In this document: positions 1 to 12,655 of the stretch, piece by piece
How the letters are laid out: every line of letters starts with the position of its first letter
Numbering within the stretch: the stretch's first letter is position 1
Source of the DNA: Bolinopsis microptera
Lineage: Eukaryota > Ctenophora > Tentaculata > Lobata > Bolinopsidae
Direction: 5' to 3'
Length of the DNA: 64,000 nt
NCBI RefSeq assembly: GCF_026151205.1
Contig: NC_087078.1
Span: forward strand, 7,332,675-7,396,674
Translations under genes and position numbers: made by a program
The notes under the pieces: model-generated
Databases searched by the model: none
What the model saw: the letters and a program-made list of their open reading frames with translations, nothing else
Told to the model about the DNA's origin: nothing

Positions 1-474
1 GTGGTGAGAAATGCTGAAAATTTCGGTTCGCTTAGCAAAGTGGTGGACGAAGCGTTATTTGCGAGCGAGGTCTCAGAAAACTCAGAACTAGTGGAGATAA
101 TATCAGATAAACTAAGAGATATGAACCCAGATCAAGTACACGACTTCCTGAGAAGTTTCATGGCAGATTGGAGTAGCCTCTCCACAGAGCAGCTGAAATT
201 TGCGATAAAGGTGTCAGAGGAGGGGGAGATATCGAACTTATTGAGGATCCTGAAGTATAACATCGAAGTAACCGGGGTATTTGATGAGACCTCCAGATTC
301 ATATTACAGAATATTGATGTGTCTAAGTGTTTGAGAGAGAATGCTAAACTTTATAATGAGATATTTGGGATGTTAGTAGATGCTGGGCTTGACTCGACCA
401 TATGTTACAAGGGGCAAACTAGCAAGGTTCAGGAGATATTCGATTACATTTTCCGACCTTGCACTAAATTCTGA
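1..474 (+). CDS. 3' part of an unrecognised gene, cut by the window edge
   Basis: The frame is open from the first base to a TGA at 472-474 (157 codons). The predicted chain is mostly helical and acidic, with a run of leucine-rich helices and only three cysteines, all in the C-terminal third. I see no catalytic motif, zinc finger, signal peptide or membrane segment, and I do not recognise the family. The lack of low-complexity sequence and the even codon use make a real terminal exon likely, but a retroelement remnant cannot be excluded. The true 5' end lies outside the window. Confidence 0.45.
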   Translation: MVRNAENFGSLSKVVDEALFASEVSENSELVEIISDKLRDMNPDQVHDFLRSFMADWSSLSTEQLKFAIKVSEEGEISNLLRILKYNIEVTGVFDETSRFILQNIDVSKCLRENAKLYNEIFGMLVDAGLDSTICYKGQTSKVQEIFDYIFRPCTKF

Positions 475-2988
475 TCATTAAATATATGCTTGCTGATTAG
501 ACAGTATAGTTGGCCCCTAGACTTGATTAATTATTTAGCGATGTTCATCGGAACTATGTCATGTTAAGTGAAAATACCACACAAATATAAACTGATATTG
601 ACTTACCAAAATTGTTTTTGCAGTATGATTCCTGTATAGCCAATCTTGGACAGTGTGGACAACCTGTAATATTGATTAATGTGATTACTATAATCGCTAA
701 TGACAACCAACGCCCGAACGCCGTATATTGATAATTGATTCATCACTCAAAAACTTTGGTTATATAACAAAATTGATTAGATTACGAGAAATATTAGCGA
801 GAAATTGTGCATAACCGCATGGAACTAGCTACATAATCGAGGGCGCGCGCGCGCGTGTTGAGTCAAGTGGTGCGCGCGTATCGTCCCACTGCAATCATTG
901 TATAGGAACCCGCGCGTTACTGAATTTACATATCGAGTGGTACAAAAGAATCGTTTTCAGAGGCTGACAGCCAAAATCTAGAAAGCTTCAAATGGGGTGA
1001 GATCCAAGATTAAACGTTCCTGAACTAACCAGCTCGTCGTCCAGATATTTTCACGAAGCTGGAAACCAGCTCACAGCTGAAAGTGTACGGACATTTGTCT
1101 CTCCGACAATTAGATCGACGTCGTACACAAATCTTGGGATGTCTTCCTTGAGGGCAGGTAACCAACTAGAGGTAATTAAGAGTAATTAAGAGTAATTGGG
1201 GGTAACTAGAGGTAATTTAATTGAGTTGGAGATATCACCAGAATGATTTTTCAGTTATTTTTACACTCGGTCGCTTGTCAAGGCATGTACAGGAGAATTT
1301 TCTTTGTAATGAAATTATGTACCACTTTGTGCAACAATTTGAAAGTTGATCGACAAACAAGATCAATTTTAATTGGATCACAATTAATTATTTAAAGGCG
1401 ACTTTTAAAATTCTGTACTCACCGGGCAGGGGTTGAACTCGTCATCTGAAATACAGGAGTTATTGACGGTGACGTAATAAAGGCCTCCTCAGTCCTCGTG
1501 GACCCCTCAATGCGTTGTGTCACAGGGGGGGGGGGGTGGATTATGCCGTGTTTAAGCCCTTTTAACGAAAAATCATCCAAATTTATTTAATTAACAGATA
1601 AATTTATGCGTTTCTCAAAGTTGAAGCGAAAAATTCTTTAGGGGTAGAAAAAGCTGCCACAATATATACAGTACGACTTATCAAAAATAGAAAAATCTGA
1701 TTTTTTTTTAATTTGTTAAAGCCTCAATTGTCAATATCAAGTCTCAATGACCGAGTTTTACCAACTTTTAAAACCAACCAAATTCTTTGCTGGGTCCGAT
1801 TTACTGTTTTTATATACGTTTATTTTACGTTTTCATATTGCGCTGAATTGCCAACAGGGCCATTTCCCGTTAACTCAATTACAACTTTGATTTGACAAGT
1901 TGTGTTTAATACTTGCTTGCCCATACTCAACAATTATACCCACGGGACTAAATCTAGCTAGACTTGTACTTACAGTTGCAGTTTCTGGTTTCAGTGCTCA
2001 TTTTTCACCTCTAATTTGTAAATTCCTTTGATACTTGATATTGTTGGAAAATCTTAGGGACTTCTAAAACAGTTTTCAAAGGGCTGAAGTAGCATCATTA
2101 CATACGTATCAGATTTTAAATAAGTTTTGAGTACCAATTCTAAGCCCAAGAATAAATAATAAAATGGCGGCTAATCTTATCGGACCTAATAATAACTGCT
2201 AATAATAGCTGAACATGACCTCCCAACTTTATCTTGAAAAGAACTAGCGCAGACAGCTACAGAGTGACAGTTTTCAGATTGGACTGTCATGATTCTAGCC
2301 CATAAAAACGGAGTAATTTGATAATCTGTCAAACTTGGTATTCGGGTTGAAAAACGGAACGTCCATAAACGGAATACTCCCCTTAGATTTGATAACAATT
2401 ACAGTCGCACCTTTAAAATCCCAATTCCACTATATTGTTAGGTTTCTCTCTTAGAAATTCGGTATTCTGTAGAATTGGAAAATTTCAGCATCTTGTTGGG
2501 GGATAATTAAATTTTTAAATTTCATAAATTACATATCAAGATCTGGTTTTAAAAAGAGGGCAAAATCATTTAAGGTCCAATTTTTTAAAACACTAAGTTT
2601 TAAAATTTACGGATAACTTAGCTAGATCATAATTTCGAGAGCTTGGTGAGATTTGAGAATGAACCGCATGGATGATCGTTACGCCGGCGTGATATTATGT
2701 AAAAACTTCTCAATACTTCAATACTTAGGGAATGTTTTCGTTACATAATTGATATTTAATTTACGAGTGGCAGTCCGGCAGTCTCGAGGGGGAGGGGGGC
2801 ATAAAATTGCATAAAATGGAGACTTTTTCTATGGAAAAAATGGAAAAACCCTTGAGTAATTCTCCATTTTATGCCATTTTACGCCATTGCCCCCCCCCCC
2901 CCCCCCCCCCCCAGCAGTCCCTGTTTGATGCTTTACACTTACAGATTAGCAGGGTGGTATAACAAAATAATTTAAAAGGTTAGAAAGA
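475..2988. other. intergenic region, AT-rich, no gene seen
   Basis: It holds an alternating CG tract at about 841-855 with further GC-rich sequence to 880. A short degenerate tandem of GAGTAATTAA-like units lies at 1,170-1,220. There are a G-run near 1,527 and a long C-run near 2,888-2,912. Around 2,810-2,890 two short near-inverted copies of a GGAGAATT/CCATTTTATGCC-type sequence occur, and a related sequence recurs near 43,140-43,210. No exon could be supported on either strand. Confidence 0.5.
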
Positions 2989-5901
2989 CTAAAAATATAA
3001 ACCTACGACGCAGGAAGGACGCTTCTTACAGGGCAATACAAGGCAGTTCTCTAACTTCACCGACTCACACTTGTAGCCCTTACTGCACCTGTGACCCTGA
3101 AACAGGCCAAATATTACAAATCACTAAATTACAACCCTAATGAATTAGTGAATGAAATAGCCCTGAACCTAGAGCGCAGTCACCCTGAACCCCGAACCTC
3201 AGCCAAGATAACAACGCTAAAAACATTAACAATCTGGTCTGGAATTTTATCAAATATTTCCGTTATATCGTTACAATAGTTTAACAGGTACAAGTGTCTC
3301 GTTTACTAGCCCAAAGTACGTGTCTGTTATCACAAACAGTTATATTTATGAAGGAGTAAGTGTGTCTGTTATTACAAACCTGGCAGACATCGCGCTCAGC
3401 AGCACCACATGCGCTGGCTGGTACGTAGACATTAGTAGGAGGGAGGCAGCCATCTTCTGCAATAAGACAACAGGTAGTGTCACAGGAACCATGGCAGTAC
3501 TTGGTGGAGATGTGGGCAGGGTTACAGATGGGGTTGTATTGGGCTGCTACACAGGACGGGTACACGGCTGGTACGCCGCTCTCTGCGGGGGAGGAGGGTT
3601 ACTGATAACACGTTAGGTGGGGTTATTGACATTTCACCAGAATAGAAACACCTGTTTTGGTAGGGTTTATTTGATAAGGTTTAAATTAGGCAGGGCCGTC
3701 CTGTTTAAGTAAATATGAGTCAAAACACCTGTGGGCAGTTCTGTAGAATGGACAAGACCTTGTTCACTAAACGTTACTAATTAGGTTATAAGGGCCAGAA
3801 CATTCTAAATTAGGAACATTCCAGCATTGGCCCTTCTTATCTTAATAAGCAAAGAAAGATAAGATTTATTAAATTTTGAGAAGTGGATATTGTTGCAGTC
3901 ATCTGGAATGCTGAGTCCAACTAGATAATAGTTAATCTTAGTATTACAGTATAGTATTATAGTAGTATTACAGTAGTATTATAGTAGTATTACAGTAGTA
4001 TTATTAGTAGTGTTATAGTAGTGTTATATTAGTATTACAGTAGTATTACAGTAGTATTATTAGTAGTGTTATAGTAGTATTACAGTAGTATTACAGTAGT
4101 ATTATAGTAGTATTACAGTAGTATTATAGTAGTATTATAGTAGTATTATAGTAGTATTATAGTAGTATTACAGTAGTATTACAGTAGTATTATAGTAGTA
4201 TTACAGTATAATATTACAGTAGTATTATTAGTAGTGTTATAGTAGTATTACAGTAGTATTACAGTAGTATTATAGTAGTATTATAGTAGTATTACAGTAG
4301 TATTATGATAGTATTACAGTAGTATTATAGTAGTATTATAGTAGTATTATAGTAGTATTATAGTAGTATTACAGTAGTATTACAGTAGTATTATAGTAGT
4401 ATTATAGTAGTATTACAGTAGTATTACAGTAGTATTATAGTAGTGTTATAGTAGTATTATAGTAGTATTGTAGTAGTATTATAGTAGTATTATAGTCTAG
4501 TATTATAGTAGTATTATAGTAGTATTATAGTAGTATTACAGTAGTATTATGGTATATTATTATAGTATCAAATGTTGGAGTAGTTCGCTGTTTATTAGTC
4601 TCGTATTGAAATACTGATAGTTGGATAATATGCAGTTGAGAGAGACAAGGACAAATGAAACAGGAAGTTAGGAATGTAGGCAAATTTTCGGCGTCAACGC
4701 CATCTTCAGGCTCAAATTATTTGTCATATAGTAGTGTTGAAAGTATTAAAAAAGTTTTAATAATTTCAACACTACTATATAACAAATAATTTGAGCCTGA
4801 AGATGGCGTTGACGCCGAAAATTTGCCTACATTCCTAACTTCCTGAATTCTGTTTCATTTGTCCTTGTATCTCTCAACCGGATATTATCCAAAGATCCAA
4901 CTATCAGTGTTATTATAGTAGCAGTATTTATATTATGACTATGAAATATGAATAGCAGTGAATTGCCACCCCCAATTACTCACCCTGGTTTGAAGTAGGT
5001 TTGAATAGCTCGCTCTTGCAGTGCTGTATGTTGTTAAACAGGAATGTGTTGTAGCAAGAGTCAATAGTCCTCCCACATACACACCTCCCCTCATCTATAT
5101 CACACCCTTCGTACAGTACAGTGCAGCCGTGGTAGATATCTGGAGTTGTAGCTTAGTGTAAGTAGTTTCGTTTGCTCTGTCCAAAATTATAATAGCTCCT
5201 AATACATAGGGCCGGGGTCGTTCACATAATATTACGTAATCACTTTTTGGCCCATTTTTAACCCCCTCCCCCATCCGTAACCAGTTTCACACATAGCTAT
5301 TGTGTTAAAGTGTTAAAATAACGCTAGCGTATTTATTTAGAAACCCTGTCCCTCCCCCTCAGTGATAACGTAATATGAACGACCCCATATTTAGTCGAGC
5401 ACTTTGCAACGTTGGAAACTTTGTAATAATGATATAAGTAGTGTGTAACTTAGTGGTAGATATCTCAAGCAAACTTGACTATTTATCAGGTAAACTTGCT
5501 CTCTTTAAAGGATGAAGTACATTGTCGGTATCAGAGCACACAAATAAGGTAAACAATTTAAACTAATTTAGGGAGTGATAAGGATCCGGAATACTATTCA
5601 CTAGAATTAACTGACATATTAATGTAATTATTATTATTATTATCATAATAATAAGAATCATGAGTTATTCCTCATTTGGCAACGAGGAAAAATAATTCGA
5701 TATCTATTATCTAGTCATCTGAAAACTAATTAAATATAAATTATGTAACTAAACAAAAGCAAAACTAACAGCGGGAAAAGCGAATGAAAACTAACGCTAA
5801 CAGCAAAAGCAACAACAACATTAACGTGACTTACCTTTGAACTGAAGGGATACTGGCAGTAAATGTAGGATACAAGTTACCAGAAGCAGAAGTGTTCCCA
5901 T
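2989..5901 (-). CDS. small secreted cysteine-rich protein with a CRIM1-like motif (4 exons)
   Basis: Exons by splice signal and phase are 5901-5835, 5139-4984, 3582-3380 and 3096-2989 (stop TAG 2989-2991). Together they make 534 nt, 177 residues. Exon 1 is a signal peptide (MGTLLLLVTCILHLLPVS). Exon 2 has the spacing C-x6-GC-x6-CxCG-x5-C-x3-F-x6-C, ending in CKSEL. This closely resembles the stretch after the IGFBP-like domain of CRIM1 (GC.I..GKCEC...C.NPFEF....C). Exon 3 has nine cysteines including a CC pair, and exon 4 has five. There is no transmembrane segment, unlike CRIM1, so the product is probably extracellular. CRIM1-type proteins bind TGF-beta/BMP ligands; a ligand-binding role here is only inferred. 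All four junction phases agree, which argues that the model is real. A 13-bp minisatellite lies just upstream of the ATG. Confidence 0.72.
3945..4560. repeat. 11-bp microsatellite array (AGTAGTATTAY)n
   Basis: More than 50 imperfect copies of an 11-bp unit AGTAGTATTAT/C run for about 600 bp, inside intron 2 of the cysteine-rich gene. Copies differ mainly at the last base (T or C), with occasional shortened units. Confidence 0.95.
4607..4909. mobile_element. fold-back element, nearly perfect palindrome of about 300 bp
   Basis: The left arm (about 4607-4750) is the reverse complement of the right arm (about 4758-4909), around a short AT-rich centre. Arms include CGGCGTCAACGCCATCTTCA and its complement. 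No ORF is present. It lies in the same intron as the 11-bp array and immediately after it. It looks like a fold-back MITE. About 35 bp of the arm (TTTCAACACTACTATATAAC...) recurs at 47,578-47,612, upstream of a retroelement ORF. Confidence 0.85.
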
Positions 5902-5944
5902 AGTAATAGTACAGACATTTCCTGTAACATTTACTGCTGCAAGT

Positions 5945-6290
5945 TTGTAATACCGGCCTCTAATACCGGCCTCTAATACCGGCCTCTAATACCGGCCTCT
6001 AATACCGGCCTCTAATACCGGCCTGTAATACCGGCCTGTAATACCGGCCTCTAATACCGGCCTCTAATACCGGCCTCTAATACCGGCCTCTAATACCGGC
6101 CTCTAATACCGGCCTCTAATACCGGCCTCTAATACCGGCCTCTAATACCGGCCTCTAATACCGGCCTCTAATACCGGCCTCTAATACCGGCCTCTAATAC
6201 CGGCCTCTAATACCGGCCTCTAATACCGGCCTCTAATACCGGCCTCTAATACCGGCCTCTAATACCGGCCTCTAATACCAGCCTGTAATA
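5945..6290. repeat. 13-bp minisatellite (TAATACCGGCCTC)n
   Basis: About 26 nearly identical 13-bp units run in tandem. A few have G instead of C near the end (CCTG). The array starts about 45 bp upstream of the predicted ATG (5901) of the minus-strand cysteine-rich gene, so it occupies that gene's likely promoter or 5' UTR. Confidence 0.95.
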
Positions 6291-6299
6291 CCTCGTCAC

Positions 6300-8862
6300 C
6301 GTGACACAAAAACTGTGTACCCTCTATTATAGTACATTACAGCTCTATTTACCAAATATTTCAGGTACATCCGCCCAATATATATAGTTACAATGTAAAT
6401 CAGATTATTGCACAACAAGTGTACTTTAGGGCTAGTAAAACGTATATGTCAATATATTAAAGATTTGACAAATTTGACAAACGAACCATACTCTGTACGT
6501 GAACCATATTACTCTGTAGTCTGTATACGTGAGGGTGGAAATATGGAAACAGCTGGAACCATTTTATTTAATAGTGTTAAATGTCGGTAATCTCGTTCTT
6601 TCTTAACCTTATTTTCTGTCCGGGTTTTAAGTTCCTTATCTTTTTCTGGTCCGGAATTTGATATTTCACTGTAATCTACTGGTATTTCAAAATAGTGTAG
6701 TAGTGAGCATTAGTTACGACCGCCACCAGGCACACTTTTAATTTTCGGTTCTTCAAACAGATGTCATTCCATTTGATATTACAAACGGCACTGATATATC
6801 AAAATAAAAAAGTCGTAGTTTACAAGAAAAATTGAAGTTTTGTTTACATTAAACTATTCAACAAACAGCACATAAACTTACAAAATATTAACAAAAATAT
6901 TACATTCCTAGAAAGATTTCAGGCGCTTTTAAAATTATTGGGAAGGGGCGTATAACAAAAGAGTGTGAAGTCATCTGCATTGCAGCTGATATTAGTACTT
7001 TATCGGCCCGTCAATACCTATAAAAATCACGCAAATCCAATTACGGTGACAAATTTAATATCGTTAAATGCGTTATACTTTGAAGGGTACGTCAAGTCAA
7101 CATTGTAAATTAAGGATAAATGTTATTAACTTTTCTGGCAAGTATCCACGCCTTTAATTATCAATGGACTCGCAATTAGGGCACTTTTCCAGGAAAGTTA
7201 TTTTCGTAACCGTTAAAATTTCAATAGAAAATTCACAAGTCGTGAGCCGTAAAATAGCACAGTTCGTTAATCATGGGGATCGCCTAACTTTTTAACAATA
7301 TTTAGCCTTAAAATCCACAACAGCGTAAAGAATTTATCATAATAGGGTTACCCGAGAAAAGAATTCCTTCAACGGAAAATCTAATAAAAATTGCGTTCAC
7401 TAAATATATTCAGACAGTGAAGCGTCAAACTGATATAATATTTAATACGGTCTCACACAATGACCTGGACCAACTGGCTAACATTGTCTCAAATAAACAA
7501 ACAACCAGCTTACCAGGTACCAACAAACTAACTCATCAATCAGCCAAAATAGCCGACAATTTATACGAATTATCAAGAATTTAAAAACGTTTCAGGGTAG
7601 GTTTTGCGATATTTTCTGGGATCTGCGCTTAGATTTACATAGTTAATTGGGGACATCGGAATGTTTAATGCAGTTGCATACAGTCTTAAAGACTATAGTT
7701 TAAGAATTAATGAGTGAATCCGTTAACTAGTACGTGGGTTGATGTTTACATTTTTCAAATTTTAAAAGCTAATTAAAAAATAGCCGCGTAGAATGGAAAG
7801 AAATGTTGATAAAAGACGGAATGTTGGGGCCGTTGTTGCTGATCTACGTTATTTACGGGAACCATAGTAACAGTCCTATCACATGATATAGATAATGGAG
7901 AATGAGGGAAATACCAAGGAATTATAGCGGTGACTTCCATTCTAAATCAGCTTCATCCTTCATTCCTCTTGGAAACTCAATAACATTCTTCCGAAGTTTT
8001 CGTTTTTGGCAAGATCTTGGTTTGAGGTGGCATGTTATATTAGCAGAACTCAGTTAGCTATGTGTTATCAGGGCCATGAAGTAAAGTTGCGTGGTCTAGT
8101 AAACCTCTTTCAAAACATCCAAACAGAATCGTGCCAAATCGGGTGACGGTGACTTATAGGTGGGGAGCTGGAATTTTAACACAGTTATTTACCAATCAGT
8201 CGTATGTTCCGCCTCTCTACCCGGAATTAATTATATCTTAAATAAAACTCCAATTTTTTCGAGCTCGGTTTGTCGCTGACGTTTTTTACAAATTCCCCGC
8301 TTTAAAACAGAAATAGTGGTCGCAAAGCTAGCGTGCCCCTTTTTCAACAGAGTCGCCAATTGGCAAGCCTGTAACCAGTAGAGGGGTTGGTACCTCCTAA
8401 ACTAAATCGAGGGGGCAATGCACCCTCTGCAACATAAAGTCTCAATTTGCCACCGACCCTCCTCATTGAGTTACATATGTCGGGAAATTTGCAACCGAAC
8501 GATAATAACCCGCGTACGTTACAACCACAATTAAAATAAACTTAAAACATCGCCAAAAATCCTTTTTTGACCAGAAAACGCCATTAAGTAAACGTGAACT
8601 AGTGATCGTTGACACTGTAACCAGATTACGACGCATTAAACCAGACTTATTTGCAGTCCAATAGGGTTACGGATATATGAGTCCAACTCTAAAACAACCG
8701 AACTAATAAACAATAACCTCATCAAAGTGACAGTTGTCCTTAATAACAGCGACGCAACACATCAATAAATCAAGTTAAAACAACGATCTGTCAATATGAT
8801 CAAGTAATTACGAGTAAATATCAGTAAATATCAGACGACACCTTTCACTTCAACAGTGGTTC
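6300..8862. other. intergenic region, no gene seen
   Basis: The region is AT-rich. I looked for exons on both strands and found none with convincing splice sites and family similarity. Regulatory sequence of the flanking genes may be present but cannot be pinned down. Confidence 0.4.
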
Positions 8863-10696
8863 CTAATTCTGATTCCAGTGGAGACCCCCCTCAAGATGGG
8901 AGCTGGTACAGGGTTCATCCCCTGCTCTCGTACTGCAACCATCTCCGGCAACTTTGAGTTTTTCTTCTTTATCTGGTAGATTTATAGTGAGAGAGGATAA
9001 CACGTCGCGTTGGAGGTCACGTGGGGGACTGGGGGTCGTTTGATCATCGTATGATTTTATCAGCATTTTCACAGTGCCGTCATACTCATACGCGTTATTG
9101 TGATATATTATTTAATCGAAAGTTCTATATCACATTCTATATCACGTAGTAGAATGTTCTTAATTGGATGAAGTCATTGAAGCAATTTGGAATTTGCAAA
9201 GGCTATTTCTAAAACTGCACATGACACAATAGTTCCTGCCATAGTGACAGATTCTAGAACTAAAAACAGCGTCTCAAAACCCGAAACCAACCTCGGAGGT
9301 ATCAATGTCGAGATAGCTCCACAGGGTGCTGGGTATGGGTTGAAGAGCTATCACCTCACACAAGAACTCCTCCAGTGCTGTGCGGCGTGACTCGATAAAG
9401 CGGGGGTGCTGGTTGTTGGCGACGATACGGCGATTGGGAAACGGTAGGTTCTTGTGCTGAAATAGGAGATGTTTTAAAAGCGACCGCGCAGGGATTATGG
9501 GTAATGGTGACGTTAATGTTAGGTGACTAGACCGTAGGGTGACTAAATCAAGCGATGGAAAACAAACTGTTACCATGTTAGGTTAGACGATATTATTATA
9601 GATGTTGTGATTTACGGTGTGATTAGAAACACTTTTTGCTCTATAAATCGTTAGCCAAAAATGTCTTCTCATTGCTCTTAACGGAACACATGATGCAGTA
9701 TTCTCAAAAGTCTCTTTAAATTACATAACTAAACAGCCGTGAGTTTTTAGAGAGAATCAGGTTCAAAATGTGAATTCTGATATAAAGGTAGGGCATATTT
9801 TTTTGACACGTGACACTTGACAGTAATTAACTAATCAGCTGAACCACTATTGACCAATCCAAACCCAGATTCACAGTGACGTATCACATCTATTATCTTC
9901 AACACACATCGCATGATATAGAAATGCGTGCAATAAATGAGGGGACTATCTGTATGAGGGGACCATTTGTATCATGAGCACAGATTACCGCATCAAGGTA
10001 TTAATAACTCAATAATTTAGGCTGCACAATCCCGTTGAATGATAATAATATGATTGCTCAGTTGTTCATGATTTGTACTACTACTAATTTATACTATGCG
10101 TTAGAAGAAGGTGGGTTATTTTGCTGAATAAATGAGTAATTCGCCGACGAAACTTTTCTACAGAATATTTTCGTTTAACCCTACCTTTACACTGAGTTTC
10201 TTATGTAGATCTCTGAATGTACTGTAACGTAGTTTTCTGGTGTAGTGATCTTCGTCCAACTGTGAGAGAATGCTGGTTAATTAGTTAATTATAATAATTA
10301 ATCACAGCGATTAATAATTATTAATATTGACATGTTATGTTCATAACGTGTTTCATTGATCTTATCTATCTTTTCCATAAAACGGAACGTGCAGCTGTCT
10401 GCAGACTGGTCCACAAACTACTCGTGACGTCATGATGGTAAACAGATCATATGAACGGTATCTTGGATGCAATTAGTTACAATTACCATTAATTGATATG
10501 CTGGTATATCCTGTCCTGCATGACGCGCTTCTGACGACAGAAAACATTCTAACTTTGCTCCTCCTGTCCCGTTAACGTTATTAATTTATAGATTATTTTA
10601 AGATCTTACCTGTATTTGAACCTCATATTGAGTGTAAGCCTTTTCTTTCTCCGAAGTCTTAGTGTACCAACTTGGGATTCTTATACTTATCCTCAT
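8863..10696 (-). CDS. PX-domain phosphoinositide-binding protein, SNX22/SNX24-like (4 exons)
   Basis: Exons are 10696-10610, 10259-10185, 9456-9292 and probably 9084-8863, all phase 0, giving 182 residues. The PX domain fills nearly the whole first three exons. MRISIRIPSWY starts beta-1 and YEVQIQ follows. KLRYSTFRDLHKKL is the RYS-x-F-x-x-LH signature, with Arg as the phosphoinositide ligand. LPFPNRR is the PxxP-like loop. FIESRRTALEEFL is the conserved RRxxLExFL helix. PX at the very N-terminus in a protein under 200 residues matches human SNX22/SNX24. Such proteins bind PI3P on endosomes. The last exon (DGTVKMLIKSYDD...) is less certain because its acceptor lacks a good pyrimidine tract. 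An in-frame TGA upstream supports the chosen start. Confidence 0.75.
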
Positions 10697-11324
10697 TATC
10701 CTTCTTATTGTGTCTCACATGTCAGAGTATCATTCACCTATATTATAACGACAGGGATCAGAATAACAAGACAGCACCGTAGTAGTTATATTAATTCAGC
10801 GTAATAATTGTAATACATAGACGTGATACTGGAAGAAGCAGCCCATGACGGTATATAACATCAATGTCATGACTGCATGCGGAGGCCAGAAAAACTGACT
10901 ACTTGTACCTTCAGCAATCAGCAGATCGAACGGTGGTACGATTTAAGAATTTTACGATTTTAAATATCGAATGAACTCCAGCTTGATCCTCAATTTACAA
11001 TAACATTTATTCTACATTTAAGAGCACTGGTTAAAAATGTAATTGTCATTTTTAATTAAATCTTGTAGTTATGTTCCTAATGATTGTTGTCTAACTTGGA
11101 ACTTTAAGTACTAGGCTAGATTTTTAGTATAATTTCGTTTCAATTCCAGATCTTAAAAAAAGATTATAACCAAATAATAATGCAATTTCGATAATAAATA
11201 AATCAGCGTTCATTATATATTGTTAGATTGTCACAAGAATTGATGTCCCAACCAAGAACAAGAAATTTATTCGGCTTATCTAATAGAAATGTAAATGGAT
11301 TTTAAAAACTTTAAAATATTAAAA
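10697..11324. other. intergenic spacer between the PX gene and the NOL7-like gene
   Basis: It lies between two genes read in the same direction. It is AT-rich, and no convincing exon was found. A pyrimidine tract with CAG near 10,835 on the minus strand could be a 5' UTR splice acceptor of the PX gene. Confidence 0.4.
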
Positions 11325-12655
11325 TTAATCCCGTTTGACTAAAAACTGAGCTGCAGGACCAAGTTTCACTTTGCTGAATTTAGATTTTTTAACAGCATAC
11401 TTTTGTACAGTTATAACGTCTTCATTTAGCTCATATTTGCTGTGCAATGATTTTAATGATACTGCTCTGATTCTAGGCACATCCACCTCTGCTTCTGTGC
11501 CTATTGACGAATAAACTTCTTCTTTCTCTCCATCTGATTGTTCATTTTCTGAAATCACAGACAAATTAGTCACAAATTGTTTGGTGTTTGATGACTCCAG
11601 AATTTTCAAACAAGGTCCAGATATAATCAATAGCAAATTTAAAAGTTGTGATAAACAAACCCACCTTTAAATTCTTGTTTAGAAACAGCTGATAGAACAG
11701 TCGAGGATAATACACGCCTTTTCTTATTGACTCTTAAAAACTCTTTAGCGTTCCTAAAAACATTGTCAGTTTGATTTATGCTTATTGGTAACAAGAATTC
11801 ATTTTTGATGATAACTTATTCCATAGAAAGCATATTGCAGAAGCATATTATATACTTTAGTCGGTAATATTATGGGGGGTCTAATTTGGTCCTTTTCGGG
11901 CCACAGAACCATATTTGTAACAGTCCATATTTTTAACACCCATAATTTTCCCACCCATAATATTACCGACTAAGGTATAGGTATTACGAATTGTGTTAAA
12001 ATATTACGTAATTATCGAAAGCTGGTATTGTAGAATAAAAACCTTATTGCATCTGACTCTTCCATGAATACTTCTTTTGACTTTGCAAAAGATACCTCCT
12101 CTGGTGTTTCACTCTCACTATCTGAACTTTCATTTCCTATCGAAATATTTATGTCTTTTTTCTCATCGAGGTTTTGCTCCACCTGTAGGTCAGCGCTGTC
12201 ACAATCCTGCAATTATGCACGTTAAAACTTTAAATAATACAGAATTATACAGCAACACACCTGTATAAAAAACAATGACGACAAAGAATGTTCAGGTTGA
12301 AAAAATGCTCAGGCCCAGCTGCAGCTGGTTAGGGCAGGCAAAAGTAAATAGGACTGTGCTATATGATTGAGAAATGGGAAAACCAGTCACTCCATGTTAG
12401 AGCACACTTGCTCTGAATTCTTACTCCTACCCCCATGCATCATTATATCAATTACTTTTAATTTTCTAGAGCAGGACCAGTGGATAAATATTAGATTAGT
12501 TTAGAAATTACGCCTAAAGAATGGTGTAAAATGTAAATAGAACACACCTCCACTTGACTTTGACTTGAGCTAGTTACTTCAGCCACTTGAATACTCCCAT
12601 TCTCCTCGTTACAACCAGATTGGATTCTAATTCGAGCAGACCTTCGAGTAGTCAT
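11325..12655 (-). CDS. NOL7: NOL7/UTP16-like nucleolar protein (4 exons)
   Basis: Exons are 12655-12548, 12206-12043, 11753-11665 and 11548-11325 (stop TAA). Together they make 585 nt, 194 residues, and every phase closes. The N-terminus is basic (MTTRRSARIRI) and an acidic serine-rich stretch follows. Then come TPEEVSFAKSKEVFMEE, close to the PEELTFASAQ segment of NOL7, and a basic segment NKKRRVLSSTVLSAVSK like KKRKLLPDTILEKL in NOL7. The C-terminus ends GPAAQFLVKRD, near the AAVQFL of NOL7. Known NOL7 proteins are nucleolar small-subunit processome factors. The match rests on short motifs remembered from the vertebrate protein (about 257 residues), so the family name is moderately sure. 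The gene structure is surer. Intron 2 contains a small TIR element. Confidence 0.6.
11857..11973. mobile_element. short TIR element (MITE) in an intron
   Basis: TTAGTCGGTAATATTATGGG at the left is the reverse complement of CCCATAATATTACCGACTAA at the right. The two arms flank about 75 bp without coding capacity. It sits in intron 2 of the NOL7-like gene. Confidence 0.7.

Noticed and set aside
3320..3616. Plus-strand 98-codon frame
   Set aside because: It is the antisense of exon 3 of the minus-strand cysteine-rich gene, whose splice sites and phases fit.
5945..6290. CRISPR-like repeat array
   Set aside because: Units are directly adjacent without spacers and the genome is an intron-bearing animal genome, so this is a minisatellite.
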